Shown: positions 24,959-33,318 of the stretch, in pieces | Numbering within the stretch: the stretch's first letter is position 1 | How the letters are laid out: each line of letters opens with the position of its first letter | From: Pseudomonas sp. CROZ-RG-20F-R04-15 | Lineage (GTDB): Bacteria > Pseudomonadota > Gammaproteobacteria > Pseudomonadales > Pseudomonadaceae | Direction: 5' to 3' | DNA: 64,000 nucleotides | Assembly (NCBI RefSeq): GCF_022662375.1 | Contig: NZ_JAKNQL010000006.1 | Span: 1 to 64,000 of the forward strand | Made by a program: the position numbers and the translations under genes | Notes under the pieces: generated by a model | Database searches by the model: none | What the model saw: the letters and a program-made list of their open reading frames with translations, nothing else | Told to the model about the DNA's origin: nothing

Positions 24959-24968
24959 ACTTCCTTGT
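24959..24968 (-). promoter_or_regulatory. RsmA/RsmE binding site overlapping the aprA ribosome binding site
   Basis: The minus strand reads ACAAGGAAGT, a full match to the consensus (A/U)CANGGANG(U/A), 6 bases before the aprA ATG. Two more GGA motifs (TAGGACG and TCGGACA) lie within about 70 bases upstream in the leader. aprA of P. protegens is known to be controlled post-transcriptionally by Gac/Rsm; the site here is inferred from sequence. Confidence 0.7.
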
Positions 24969-25307
24969 TTAGCAATGGAACAGTTTTTGTCCGACAGGAC
25001 GATCTCTGGCGAGGTCGTCCTATCACTCGCCCAATGAAGGCGTAAGAAACCTGACACAATTTGAAATCTGCCGTAAAGGATTTTTTTGAGGTCAAATCGG
25101 GCTGTTTCGCAAAACTGCCGTAAACAAAGCGTGCGGGGATGAAAGAATGTTTTAGTTGCGCGGCTTTTGCCTAATTGTCTGACGATTTTCTATTTAAATA
25201 TTAAATATCGGTAAGTTGTTTTTTGTTAGGCGCGTCTCACTTTGCTGCACTTTATTAGTGCGCTGCCAGTGTATTGATATCACTCTCTAAAACACTGCAA
25301 ACCTAAT
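24969..25307 (-). other. AT-rich upstream region of aprA
   Basis: Gene-free stretch between aprA and the REP pair. It becomes markedly AT-rich at 25150-25260 (TATTTAAATATTAAATATCG), unlike the GC-rich surroundings, which suits a promoter or silencer region of a regulated exoenzyme gene. I could not assign a -35/-10 pair with confidence. Confidence 0.4.
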
Positions 25308-25394
25308 GTGGGAGCGAGCCTGCTCGCGAAGGCGGTCGGTCATCCAACAGCATGTTGTCTGACCCGACGCCTTCGCGAGCAGGCTCGCTCCCAC
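25308..25394. repeat. REP pair (inverted) between the amine-catabolism set and aprA
   Basis: GTGGGAGCGAGCCTGCTCGC at 25308 and the inverted TTCGCGAGCAGGCTCGCTCC at 25372 form a REP doublet of the same family as at 7819, 9878 and 54134. It lies 26 bases past the stop of the polyamine-binding protein gene. Confidence 0.85.
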
Positions 25395-25419
25395 AGGGGA
25401 TTTGTGTATGCCTGAGTGA

Positions 25420-26505
25420 TTAGCTACCAGTCCGAATCTTGTTCCACACCCGCGTGCGGATCCGGTCGATATTCAACGGCATCGCCTCCAGTGCAAACAA
25501 CTTGCCCATCATCTCCGGGCTCGGGTACACCTTGGTGTCGTTCTTGATCGCCGGGTCGATCAGGCTATCGGCCTGCTCATTGCCATTGGCGTAATGCACG
25601 TAGTTGCTGATGCCGGCCATCACGTCCGGGCGCAGCAGGTAGTTCATGAACGCATAACCGGCCTTCTCGTCCGGCGCATCGGCGGGCATGGCGACCATGT
25701 CGAACCAGATGGCTGCGCCTTCCTTGGGAATGTTGTAGCCGATGTCGACACCGTTCTTGGCTTCCTTGGCGCGATTCTCGGCTTGCAGAATGTCGCCAGA
25801 GAAACCGACCGCCACGCAGATATCGCCGTTGGCCAGGTCGCTGGTGTATTTCGAAGAGTGGAAGTAGCTGACGTATGGCCGCACTTTCATCAGCAGCGCT
25901 TCAGCTTTTTTATAGTCCTCGGGATTTTTGCTGTGGTGCGGCAGGCCCAGGTAGTTGAGCGCCGCCGGGAGCAATTCCGGGCCGTTGTCGAGGATCGCCA
26001 CGCCGCACTTCTGCAGCTTTTCCATGTATTCGGGCTTGAAGATCAAGTCCCAGGAATCCACCGGGGCATCGTCGCCGAGCACGGCTTTGACTTTGGCGAT
26101 GTTGTAGCCGATGCCGGTGCTCCCCCACAGATAAGGGAAGCCGTGTTCGTTGTTCGGGTCGTTGGTCTGCAGCGCTTTGAGCAGCACCGGATTGAGGTTT
26201 TTCCAGTTCGGCAACTGGCTCTTGTCGAGCTTCTTCAGCGCCCCGCCCTGAATCTGCCGGGCCATGAAGTGGTTGGACGGGAACACCACGTCGTAACCGG
26301 ATTTACCGGTCATCAACTTGCCGTCGAGGGTTTCGTTGCTGTCGTAGACGTCATAGGTGACGCCGACGCCGGCCTCTTTTTCGAAATTCTTGGTGGTGTC
26401 CGGCGCGATGTAGTCGGACCAGTTGTAAACCTTGACCGTTTCCGCTGCCTGAGCAAGGGAAACAGCGAGCATCAGCGGTGCCAGAGCGAGGGTCTTGCGG
26501 ATCAT
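25420..26505 (-). CDS. Polyamine ABC transporter periplasmic binding protein (PotF/SpuD-like)
   Basis: 361 residues from the ATG at 26505 (AGGA nine bases upstream); the 14 extra residues of the longer frame precede the signal peptide and are unlikely. Signal peptide MIRKTLALAPLMLAVSLAQA, then VKVYNWSDYIAPDT, the typical opening of putrescine/spermidine binding proteins, and GYDVVFPSNHFMARQ. It should bind a polyamine or related amine in the periplasm. No permease or ATPase gene is adjacent, so it must share a transporter encoded elsewhere. Last gene of the set with the cupin and flavoprotein. Confidence 0.93.
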   Translation of the reverse strand: MIRKTLALAPLMLAVSLAQAAETVKVYNWSDYIAPDTTKNFEKEAGVGVTYDVYDSNETLDGKLMTGKSGYDVVFPSNHFMARQIQGGALKKLDKSQLPNWKNLNPVLLKALQTNDPNNEHGFPYLWGSTGIGYNIAKVKAVLGDDAPVDSWDLIFKPEYMEKLQKCGVAILDNGPELLPAALNYLGLPHHSKNPEDYKKAEALLMKVRPYVSYFHSSKYTSDLANGDICVAVGFSGDILQAENRAKEAKNGVDIGYNIPKEGAAIWFDMVAMPADAPDEKAGYAFMNYLLRPDVMAGISNYVHYANGNEQADSLIDPAIKNDTKVYPSPEMMGKLFALEAMPLNIDRIRTRVWNKIRTGS

Positions 26506-26563
26506 GGATCGATTCCTGTGTGGGTTTTCTTTTTTGTTGGCAGGCAATCAAAGGATCAAACAA

Positions 26564-26908
26564 TCAGAAAATCAGCACGTAGCTCTTGCGCACGGTTTCC
26601 TGGATATCCCAGATGCCGAGCGTGTTGGCTGGCAACATCAGTGCATCGCCGCCTTGTATGTGCAGGGTTTCGCCGCCACCGTCGGGGGTGAACGTGCAGC
26701 GCCCGGAAATGAAATGGCAGAACTCCTGCGCGGTGATCTGCCGGCGCCAGCGCCCGGGCGTGCATTCCCAGACGCCGGTTTCGACGCCGTCGTCGCGTTC
26801 GACGCTGGTGGTCGAGGCAATTGCGATCGGTTCGCCGAGGGGCACGGCGACCGGGCTGGATTCGTCGAGTTGCAGGGTTGCGGTGTTTTTGAACTGGGTA
26901 ATGCTCAT
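26564..26908 (-). CDS. Cupin domain protein (DUF861/ureidoglycine aminohydrolase-like)
   Basis: 114 residues forming one small cupin barrel: VWECTPGRWRRQITAQEFCHFISGRCTFTPDGGGETLHIQGGDALMLPANTLGIWDI. This is the (S)-ureidoglycine aminohydrolase-like cupin subfamily often found beside amine oxidoreductases in Pseudomonas. The reaction is unknown. It lies 30 bases after the flavoprotein gene and 58 before the binding-protein gene, so it is probably cotranscribed with both. Confidence 0.87.
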   Translation of the reverse strand: MSITQFKNTATLQLDESSPVAVPLGEPIAIASTTSVERDDGVETGVWECTPGRWRRQITAQEFCHFISGRCTFTPDGGGETLHIQGGDALMLPANTLGIWDIQETVRKSYVLIF

Positions 26909-26938
26909 GGTCTGACCTGTCTTTTAAATAAACGGCTT

Positions 26939-28345
26939 TTAGTGCATGAAACCTTCCATGAAACCCGCGACCTGGCTGGCGAGTTTGCGCCGCCACGGTG
27001 CAGTTGCCGGGTTGGCCAGGGTCTGGTCTTCGTGGACGAAGCTTTTGATGATCGCGTTGTAGCCGAGCCAGCGGCACGGTTCCGGCTCCCACGCGCGCAA
27101 TGCATGAATGCCGCCGTCGGGCAGTACCCACGGCTGATGAACCAGCTCGGTGTCACGCTCAAGAATCAGATCGGCCAGGGTGCGGCCGCCGAGATTGCTG
27201 GCGCCGACGCCCTCCCCGCCATAACCGCCGGACAGCGCGATGCCGTTGGTGCGATCGCAAAGCATGTGTGGTTTGAAGTGCCGCGACATGCCGAGATTGC
27301 CGCCCCAGGCGTGGGTGATCTGCACGTTTTTCAGTTGCGGGAAGAGTTCGCCGAACAGGTAACGGCGCAGCTCGACTTCATCACGGGTCAGATCGAAGTC
27401 ATGGCGCAGTTTGCCGGCGAACTGGTAACCGCCACGGGCGCCGAAGATCAGACGATTGTCGGCGCTGCGCTGGCCGTAGGTGACCTGGCGGCTGAATTCG
27501 CTGAAGGCCTGGCCGCGATTGAGGCCGATTTCATCCCAGGTCGCCGCAGACAACGGTTCGGTGGCGACAATCAAGCTTTGCACCGGTAGCTGATAGCGGC
27601 CCAGCGGCGGCAAGGTAACCGAATAGCCTTCGACGGCCGGCACGATCCAGCGGCTGCGCACACTGGCCTTGGCGGTGCGCAAACTGCCTGACTGCCAATG
27701 CGTGACCGGGCTGTTTTCGTAGATCTTCACGCCCATGTTCTGCACGGTACGCGCCAGACCGCGCACCAGTTTCGCCGGGTGAATGGTCGCCACGTGCGGC
27801 GCGTAAATCCCGCCATACGGCTTGGCCACGCGAATCTGTTGCGCCAGTTGTTCCGGGCTGAGCCAGCGGTAATCGTTGTCAGTCAGGCCCTGAGTGTGCA
27901 GCTTGGCCAGATATTCACGCAGGCTGGCTTCCTGCTCCGGGTAGCGCGCGGCGCAATAGAGCACGCCGCCCTTGCGGTAATCGCAGTCGATGCCTTCGCG
28001 TTCGAGGACGACCTCCACTTCATCGGGAATGCTGTGCAGCAGATCGAAGGATGCGCGGCGCTGCTCTGGCGACAGCCCGGCCAGCAAGCGATCCTCGCCG
28101 AGCAGATTGCCCATCAGCCAACCGCCATTGCGCCCGGAAGCACCAAAACCGGCGGTTTGCGCCTCGACGATGGCAATGTCGAGCCCCGGCGCGAGTTTCT
28201 TCAGGTAGTACGCGGTCCACAGCCCGGTGTAACCGGCGCCGATGATCGCCACGTCGACGTCCAGATCCCGCTCAAGCGCGGGCCGCGCGGTCAGCGGCTC
28301 GTCGAGTTGATCCATCCACAAACTGATAGTGCGCCACGCTGGCAT
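26939..28345 (-). CDS. FAD-dependent amine oxidoreductase (DAO family, PuuB-like)
   Basis: 468 residues from the ATG at 28345; a GTG five codons earlier is the longer alternative. The Rossmann motif VAIIGAGYTGLWTAYYLKKLAPGLDIAIVEA near residues 32-62 binds FAD. The layout and the conserved GASGRNGGWLMG and GYGGEGVGASNLGGRTLADLI segments match gamma-glutamylputrescine oxidases and related DadA-like enzymes. It likely oxidises an amine or polyamine derivative in the cytoplasm. The adjacent polyamine-binding protein supports this; the exact substrate is not shown by the sequence. Confidence 0.9.
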   Translation of the reverse strand: MPAWRTISLWMDQLDEPLTARPALERDLDVDVAIIGAGYTGLWTAYYLKKLAPGLDIAIVEAQTAGFGASGRNGGWLMGNLLGEDRLLAGLSPEQRRASFDLLHSIPDEVEVVLEREGIDCDYRKGGVLYCAARYPEQEASLREYLAKLHTQGLTDNDYRWLSPEQLAQQIRVAKPYGGIYAPHVATIHPAKLVRGLARTVQNMGVKIYENSPVTHWQSGSLRTAKASVRSRWIVPAVEGYSVTLPPLGRYQLPVQSLIVATEPLSAATWDEIGLNRGQAFSEFSRQVTYGQRSADNRLIFGARGGYQFAGKLRHDFDLTRDEVELRRYLFGELFPQLKNVQITHAWGGNLGMSRHFKPHMLCDRTNGIALSGGYGGEGVGASNLGGRTLADLILERDTELVHQPWVLPDGGIHALRAWEPEPCRWLGYNAIIKSFVHEDQTLANPATAPWRRKLASQVAGFMEGFMH

Positions 28346-28397
28346 GCAAGACCCCGCCACTGAAATGCTTCGATGGCGTCGATCCTAGTGTGCGGGC

Positions 28398-29213
28398 TCA
28401 GGAGAAGTCTTGCGCGCGTGTCCGCAAAGAAATTTGTTTAACGTAAGCCTTCGGTGACTGGCCGGTGTGCTGACGAAAACAGCTATAGAACGCCGACAAC
28501 GAGTTGAATCCAGCAGCGAAGGCCAGCTCATCGATGCGCACCGGTGGCGCGGCGCTATCCAGCGCGCGCAGCAAATGCTGCAGGCGCGCCTGATTGACGT
28601 AGCGATAGAAGCTTTGCCCGAGCACCTGATTAAGCAGGTAGGAAATCTGATTGCGGCTGTAACCGCACTCCTTCGCTACCCGCTGCAAGTCGAGTTCGGG
28701 ATCGAGGTACGGCTGCTGCTTTTCGAAGTACTGCTGCAGATCTTCAGCCATGAAGCTCAATTGACGCGGCGACAGGCCCAGACGACTGACCGCCGGGCGC
28801 TGACTTGGCGAATTCGTGCCGTCGGTCTGCGTACGCACCAGTGATGCGTACTCGTTGACGCGCCAGATCAACCCGTCCTTGACCGTGATCGCTTCGCTTG
28901 AGCGGAACGACACCAGACCGTCGCCGCCACGCAACGTCACTTCGTATTGAATGAACGCCGTACGGCCGTCGACGCGAATGCGGTCGCAATGCTCAAGCAG
29001 TTCGTCGGATTCACGCGGCATGCTGACACGCACGTATTCACGTAACTCGTCGAGACCGAGCACGCGGTTCTGAAAGAAATCGTTGTACTGAATGTCCGGG
29101 TGGTAAAGCGCCATGACGCTGTCGAGGTCACGGTGCTTCCAGCTCAGGTGATAGCGCATGACCGTGGCCGCCGTGGCTTGGGTCTGTTCTGGGCCGTCGT
29201 CGTCGGCGTGCAT
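28398..29213 (-). CDS. AraC-family regulator with N-terminal SnoaL/NTF2-like domain
   Basis: 271 residues. Residues about 15-130 (MRYHLSWKHRDLDSVMALYHPDIQYNDFF...) have the pattern of a SnoaL/NTF2-like fold, a possible small-molecule sensor; the C-terminal ~95 residues are an AraC double helix-turn-helix (VAKECGYSRNQISYLLNQVLGQSFYRYVNQARL; ELAFAAGFNSLSAFYSCFRQHTGQSPKAY). It lies 52 bases upstream of the flavoprotein gene on the same strand and probably regulates that set. The 263-base gap upstream (29214-29476) would hold its promoter. Confidence 0.9.
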   Translation of the reverse strand: MHADDDGPEQTQATAATVMRYHLSWKHRDLDSVMALYHPDIQYNDFFQNRVLGLDELREYVRVSMPRESDELLEHCDRIRVDGRTAFIQYEVTLRGGDGLVSFRSSEAITVKDGLIWRVNEYASLVRTQTDGTNSPSQRPAVSRLGLSPRQLSFMAEDLQQYFEKQQPYLDPELDLQRVAKECGYSRNQISYLLNQVLGQSFYRYVNQARLQHLLRALDSAAPPVRIDELAFAAGFNSLSAFYSCFRQHTGQSPKAYVKQISLRTRAQDFS

Positions 29214-29476
29214 AGGGAACTCGGCGAAAAAGAATCGAGCTTGCCCAAGTTCACCGCAGGCTTCAATGACTAATCCGTAGTGGCCTTTTGGCGACGATTG
29301 CGTAGGCCGTGACTTACATCAAAAAATGCGAAGCAATCGCAAAAAGAACTGAAAAATCTCACAGGAATTTCACACCGGGATGCTACTTTTAATGTCAGTC
29401 ACCGGTTGAGCCAATGAAGGCTCTTCCCACCTAACATGAGCAAACGGAAGCGCTCGATGAAGAAGGCGGGCAACAC

Positions 29477-29749
29477 ATGAATAAAGGGTCAAGCAAAGTC
29501 ACGTTTCCCAACGCATGCCAGTTGATGCGTTGGCATTTTCATCCGATGGGTTTCGAGGCAACGATGGACGCGCCGGGCAGCATGATCGCCCGTCTGTTCG
29601 ATCGTGCCAGTGGCGAAACCATGATCGCCATCGCTGGTATCCCGTGCGCGACGGTGATGAATGCAGCGGATGTCGAACGAATCATCGAGGCTGTGGAGGA
29701 CGAGCTGGAAGCATTCGTACCTCCGGAATCTCTCAGGAGTTACGCATAA
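29477..29749 (+). CDS. DUF1652 family protein
   Basis: 90 residues, Pseudomonas-type DUF1652: FPNACQLMRWHFHPMGFEATMDAPGSMIARLFDRASGETMIAIAGIPCATVMNAADVERIIEAVEDEL. Cytoplasmic, function unknown. An upstream sequence GAAGAAGGCGGG precedes the ATG. The gene stands alone and is ended by the terminator at 29767. Confidence 0.88.
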   Translation: MNKGSSKVTFPNACQLMRWHFHPMGFEATMDAPGSMIARLFDRASGETMIAIAGIPCATVMNAADVERIIEAVEDELEAFVPPESLRSYA

Positions 29750-29766
29750 CCATATGATTTAAAACG

Positions 29767-29796
29767 AAAAAGCCCACATTGATGTGGGCTTTTTTT
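29767..29796. terminator. Bidirectional rho-independent terminator
   Basis: AGCCCACAT (29771-29779) and ATGTGGGCT (29782-29790) form a tight stem flanked by AAAA and TTTTTT. It serves both the DUF1652 gene (+) and the helicase gene ending at 29801 (-). Confidence 0.93.
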
Positions 29797-29800
29797 GTGC

Positions 29801-32275
29801 TTATGCGGTTTGTTTGGCAATACGGTGATCAACGAAGAACGGCTTGCCCTTGGCCACCCGGTCCGATGCCCGGGGCATGTTCACCGCTTGCGCTTCCTGC
29901 GGTTCGACGTACCAGTAGCAATGGCTGACCGCACGGGTGATGCCGACATAGGCCAGGCGCAGGATCTCGTCCTTTTGCGCCGTGTCATACGGCTCGCTGT
30001 CGCCGGACTTGCCCAGTCCTGCCATGCGATAGACCTGATTCTTGTAGGGCGAACTGGTCAGGTGCTGACAGTCACCGAGCAGAAATACCGCGTCGGCCTG
30101 CAAGCCTTTGGCGCTGTGGTAGGTCAGTTGCTTCAGGCGTCGCGCTTCGTACGGCAAGCTCGAATCCACATTAACCACAGACTGAATATGCTCTTCAATC
30201 AATGACTTATCGCTGCTTTTTCGATAAAGCATCAAGATTGAATGTCCCTGACGATAATGTTCGGCGAGGCGCTGGCCCAACGCCTGATCATCGCGCTCCA
30301 GCACATTGACCGGTTGCAACGGCTTGACTGCGCCGCTGGCCTTGGCCTTTTTGCCGGGGATCGCCGGAGCGGCGCGAACGATGTGCTCGGCCGCGTCGAT
30401 AATGTGCTGATGACTGCGGTAGTTGTCGCTGAGCATTACCCGCGTAGTGGCGGGCGACGGGAATTCCTTGTCGAACGCCATGAAGTAGCTCGGCGAACTG
30501 CCACGCCAACCGTAAATCGACTGCCAGTCATCACCGACGCACAACAGCGACGAGCGCTGTGCTCCGCGCCCGACATGCATGGCCGGGCCACGACTGCGAA
30601 TTTCCGTAAGGCTGGCACGGATCCACGAGACGATCTGCGGGGAAACGTCCTGAAATTCATCGATCATCAGGTGCGCCAACGGCCTGAGCAGCTCATCGCT
30701 CAACAGTTTGAGGTTTTCCGGTGAGTGCTCGCTGAACAGCGCGAACATTCGGTTGTAGGTCATGACCGGCGGTTTCTGATCCAGCAGATGATCTTCAAAG
30801 GCGCGCCAGAACAGGCTCAGCGCCTCAAAGAAAAACCGGTCTGGGTCATCTTTGGCAAAGCTCATGCGGCCGACCGCGTCAGCCACGTCCAGGCCAAGGT
30901 TCTCGATGAAACCTGCTGCTGCAACAAAACAGTCGAGCAACGGCGCCGATGTCAACTCGCCTTTGACCTTGTAATCGAAGCCCGGCCCGGCACTGGCATC
31001 GCCGGCCAGTGTCGCCAGAACACGCCGTGATGACTCGTAACTATCAAGCCAAATCAAAGGCTTACGACAGAAAGCTTGAAACAGGGTGCGCTTCACCGCC
31101 CACTCTGCGCGCACGCTGAGTTTGGCGTTTGGCCGGCTGACCTGCGGATTTTCCCGTGGATCGAAACCGAGTACCACCCAGGCATCCAGGCTCGGAATGT
31201 AGCCATGGCAATGAAATTTCGCGCCGTTGATATCGAAACTCTGCCGGTTCGGCTCTATACCCTTGATCGGCCAGGCACCGGCGCGGAACCACAGATCTTC
31301 AATGGCATCGCACAGTTCTTCATCACGCTGGGCAGCCAACTGCGTCACCGCTACACGCTTTTGCACATCCGGGTGATCACGTTCCAGCTCCTTGAGCTGT
31401 AGACCGGCGCGAGACAATGGCTGAATCAACTGACGGAAACGCTCATCCTCGTTGAACAAGCGGTGATAGCAGGCGTTGAGTAGCTGGCGTTGCGCATCGT
31501 TGATGCGCAGGTCGAACGGATTGCTGTCGACCTCCTCGTCAGCACCTTGTGGCCGGTTGCTCAGGTTCTCAAACGCCTGCAAGCGCTCGAAACCCGGCAG
31601 GCTGCGCACCATCGGCAGAATGCGCGAGTGGAAGGTGCGCACCAGTTCGCGCGCCTGGCGCAGGTTCAGCGCCAAGCCCCAGAGCGCGAACAGTTCGATC
31701 AGTTTGTTGATGAAGTCCTTGCGCGACTCGCGGGTGAAGGTCACCACGGTCATCGAATCCAGCTCGAAACCCAGATAGTGGTTGAGCAACAGGATGCGCA
31801 GAACCAGCGTGGTGGACTTCCCCGCGCCAGCGCCGGCAACCACTGAGGTTGATGGTGTTTCACTGAAAATCATCTTCCATTGCGCGGTGCTCGGCTGCGC
31901 GTGCTCGGGCAACAAGCGGGCGACATCGGCTTTCATGCGTTTTTTCAGCTCGGCCGTCAGCGGCAGGCGCCAATCGTCGAACAGATGATTGTCGACGCTG
32001 GGCGGGCGATGCTCGGTGTTGCGGCTGTCACGGATCAGCAGCACCTGCCGGCCTTCTTCCAGCCCCTCAAGCTTGCCTTCCTTAAAGCCATATTCGACAC
32101 CCGCGGTATGGCCACTGCGGAAGCCATCGGCCTGACCGTGCAACCACGATGCACGGTGTTGCGCGCGCAATCGGGTCAAACCATGGCCGAAGAAACGTGC
32201 TGCCAGGCGTTTGAACCAAGGCATCTCGGCCAAGGGGCGAAGTTCGGGAGGAAGATCGGGAGTGTCTTGCGCCAC
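29801..32275 (-). CDS. UvrD/Rep-type (helicase IV-like) superfamily 1 helicase
   Basis: 824 residues. SF1A helicase motifs: Walker A VVAGAGAGKSTTLVLRIL, Walker B MIDEFQDVSPQ, motif III VGDDWQSIYGWRG, motif V YHSAKGLQADAVFLLG and motif VI YVGITRA. The N-terminal ~110 residues contain a repeat-like stretch (GHTAGVEYGFKEGKLEGLEEG). Expected to unwind DNA 3'-5' in repair or recombination; overall layout is closest to HelD-like helicase IV, but it is longer. The GTG start at 32275 has GGAG nine bases upstream. It stands alone between the bidirectional terminator and the divergent pirin gene. Confidence 0.9.
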   Translation of the reverse strand: MAQDTPDLPPELRPLAEMPWFKRLAARFFGHGLTRLRAQHRASWLHGQADGFRSGHTAGVEYGFKEGKLEGLEEGRQVLLIRDSRNTEHRPPSVDNHLFDDWRLPLTAELKKRMKADVARLLPEHAQPSTAQWKMIFSETPSTSVVAGAGAGKSTTLVLRILLLNHYLGFELDSMTVVTFTRESRKDFINKLIELFALWGLALNLRQARELVRTFHSRILPMVRSLPGFERLQAFENLSNRPQGADEEVDSNPFDLRINDAQRQLLNACYHRLFNEDERFRQLIQPLSRAGLQLKELERDHPDVQKRVAVTQLAAQRDEELCDAIEDLWFRAGAWPIKGIEPNRQSFDINGAKFHCHGYIPSLDAWVVLGFDPRENPQVSRPNAKLSVRAEWAVKRTLFQAFCRKPLIWLDSYESSRRVLATLAGDASAGPGFDYKVKGELTSAPLLDCFVAAAGFIENLGLDVADAVGRMSFAKDDPDRFFFEALSLFWRAFEDHLLDQKPPVMTYNRMFALFSEHSPENLKLLSDELLRPLAHLMIDEFQDVSPQIVSWIRASLTEIRSRGPAMHVGRGAQRSSLLCVGDDWQSIYGWRGSSPSYFMAFDKEFPSPATTRVMLSDNYRSHQHIIDAAEHIVRAAPAIPGKKAKASGAVKPLQPVNVLERDDQALGQRLAEHYRQGHSILMLYRKSSDKSLIEEHIQSVVNVDSSLPYEARRLKQLTYHSAKGLQADAVFLLGDCQHLTSSPYKNQVYRMAGLGKSGDSEPYDTAQKDEILRLAYVGITRAVSHCYWYVEPQEAQAVNMPRASDRVAKGKPFFVDHRIAKQTA

Positions 32276-32552
32276 GCTGAGGGGCTCCAGTGTGTGAGGC
32301 TGTTGCGGCTATGGTGGCGGTATTTGCCGTTCAGTTCTAGCGAAATGCTTACAGGTCATTGGTTTAAGCGATGAACTGAAGGTGAGATGAGACGCTTTCG
32401 AGCCCTTTTCTTATCTGAAATTTCGATCATAACGCCGCACTTTTTACGCTTTTTATCGATTATTAACTGATAGATGATGGCCGTCATAAACCACCGGTCT
32501 CGCGTCGGGTGCAACCATCACGCCCCATGCCGAGCCTTTTGAGGAGACGATC

Positions 32553-33248
32553 ATGCTTGAACTCAGACCTTTCAGCTCGCTGGGCGGCGCCCATCACGGC
32601 TGGCTGGATGCTCATCACCACTTTTCCTTCGCCGAGTACTACGACCCGCAACGGATGAACTGGGGCAACCTGCGCGTGTGGAACGATGACGTGATCGCAG
32701 CAGGCACTGGCTTCCCGCAGCACCCACATCGCGACATGGAGATCATCACCTATGTCCGTGAAGGTGCGATTACTCACCAGGACAACCTGGGCAACAAGGG
32801 CCGCACCGAAGCTGGCGACGTCCAGGTGATGAGTGCCGGCACCGGCATCGCGCACAGCGAATACAACCTGGAATCGAAAGACACCAAAATCTTCCAGATC
32901 TGGATTCTGCCGACGGAAACCGGCGCGCCACCCTCTTGGGGTGCCAAACCTTTCCCGAAAGGCCAACGTGAAGGCTTTGTCACCCTGGCCAGCGGCAAGG
33001 ATGGTGATGACCAGAGCCTGCGGATTCGCGCTGATGCGCGATTGGTCGCGGCCAATCTCAAGGCGGGGGAAACGGCGGAATATCATCTGGATGAAGGTCG
33101 CCGTGCGTATCTGGTAGCGAGCACCGGTGTGATTGAAGTCAACGGCTTGCGCGCTCAGGCTCGAGACGGTGTGGCAGTGGCACAGGAGCGCGTGCTGACC
33201 GTTACGGCCATTGAGGACAGCGAGATTGTGTTGGTGGATCTGGCTTGA
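32553..33248 (+). CDS. Pirin family protein (YhhW-like, bicupin)
   Basis: 231 residues, the usual length for the YhhW subfamily of pirins. Metal ligands are visible at His57 and His59 (FPQHPHRDMEII), His101 and Glu103 (GIAHSEYN). Members have quercetin 2,3-dioxygenase activity in vitro; the physiological role is uncertain. Preceded by GAGGAGACGATC and followed by a strong terminator. The 277-base gap upstream, shared with the divergent helicase gene, shows nothing else I can name. Confidence 0.93.
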   Translation: MLELRPFSSLGGAHHGWLDAHHHFSFAEYYDPQRMNWGNLRVWNDDVIAAGTGFPQHPHRDMEIITYVREGAITHQDNLGNKGRTEAGDVQVMSAGTGIAHSEYNLESKDTKIFQIWILPTETGAPPSWGAKPFPKGQREGFVTLASGKDGDDQSLRIRADARLVAANLKAGETAEYHLDEGRRAYLVASTGVIEVNGLRAQARDGVAVAQERVLTVTAIEDSEIVLVDLA

Positions 33249-33265
33249 TCGCTTGAATGGCGAGC

Positions 33266-33302
33266 AAAAAAAAGGGGCAACCATAATGGTTGCCCCTTTT
33301 TT
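33266..33302. terminator. Bidirectional rho-independent terminator
   Basis: GGGGCAACC (33274-33282) and GGTTGCCCC (33288-33296) with a 5-base loop, an upstream A8 run and a downstream T6 run. It lies between the convergent pirin and pgm genes. Confidence 0.95.
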
Positions 33303-33318
33303 CATGCGCTTGCGAACA

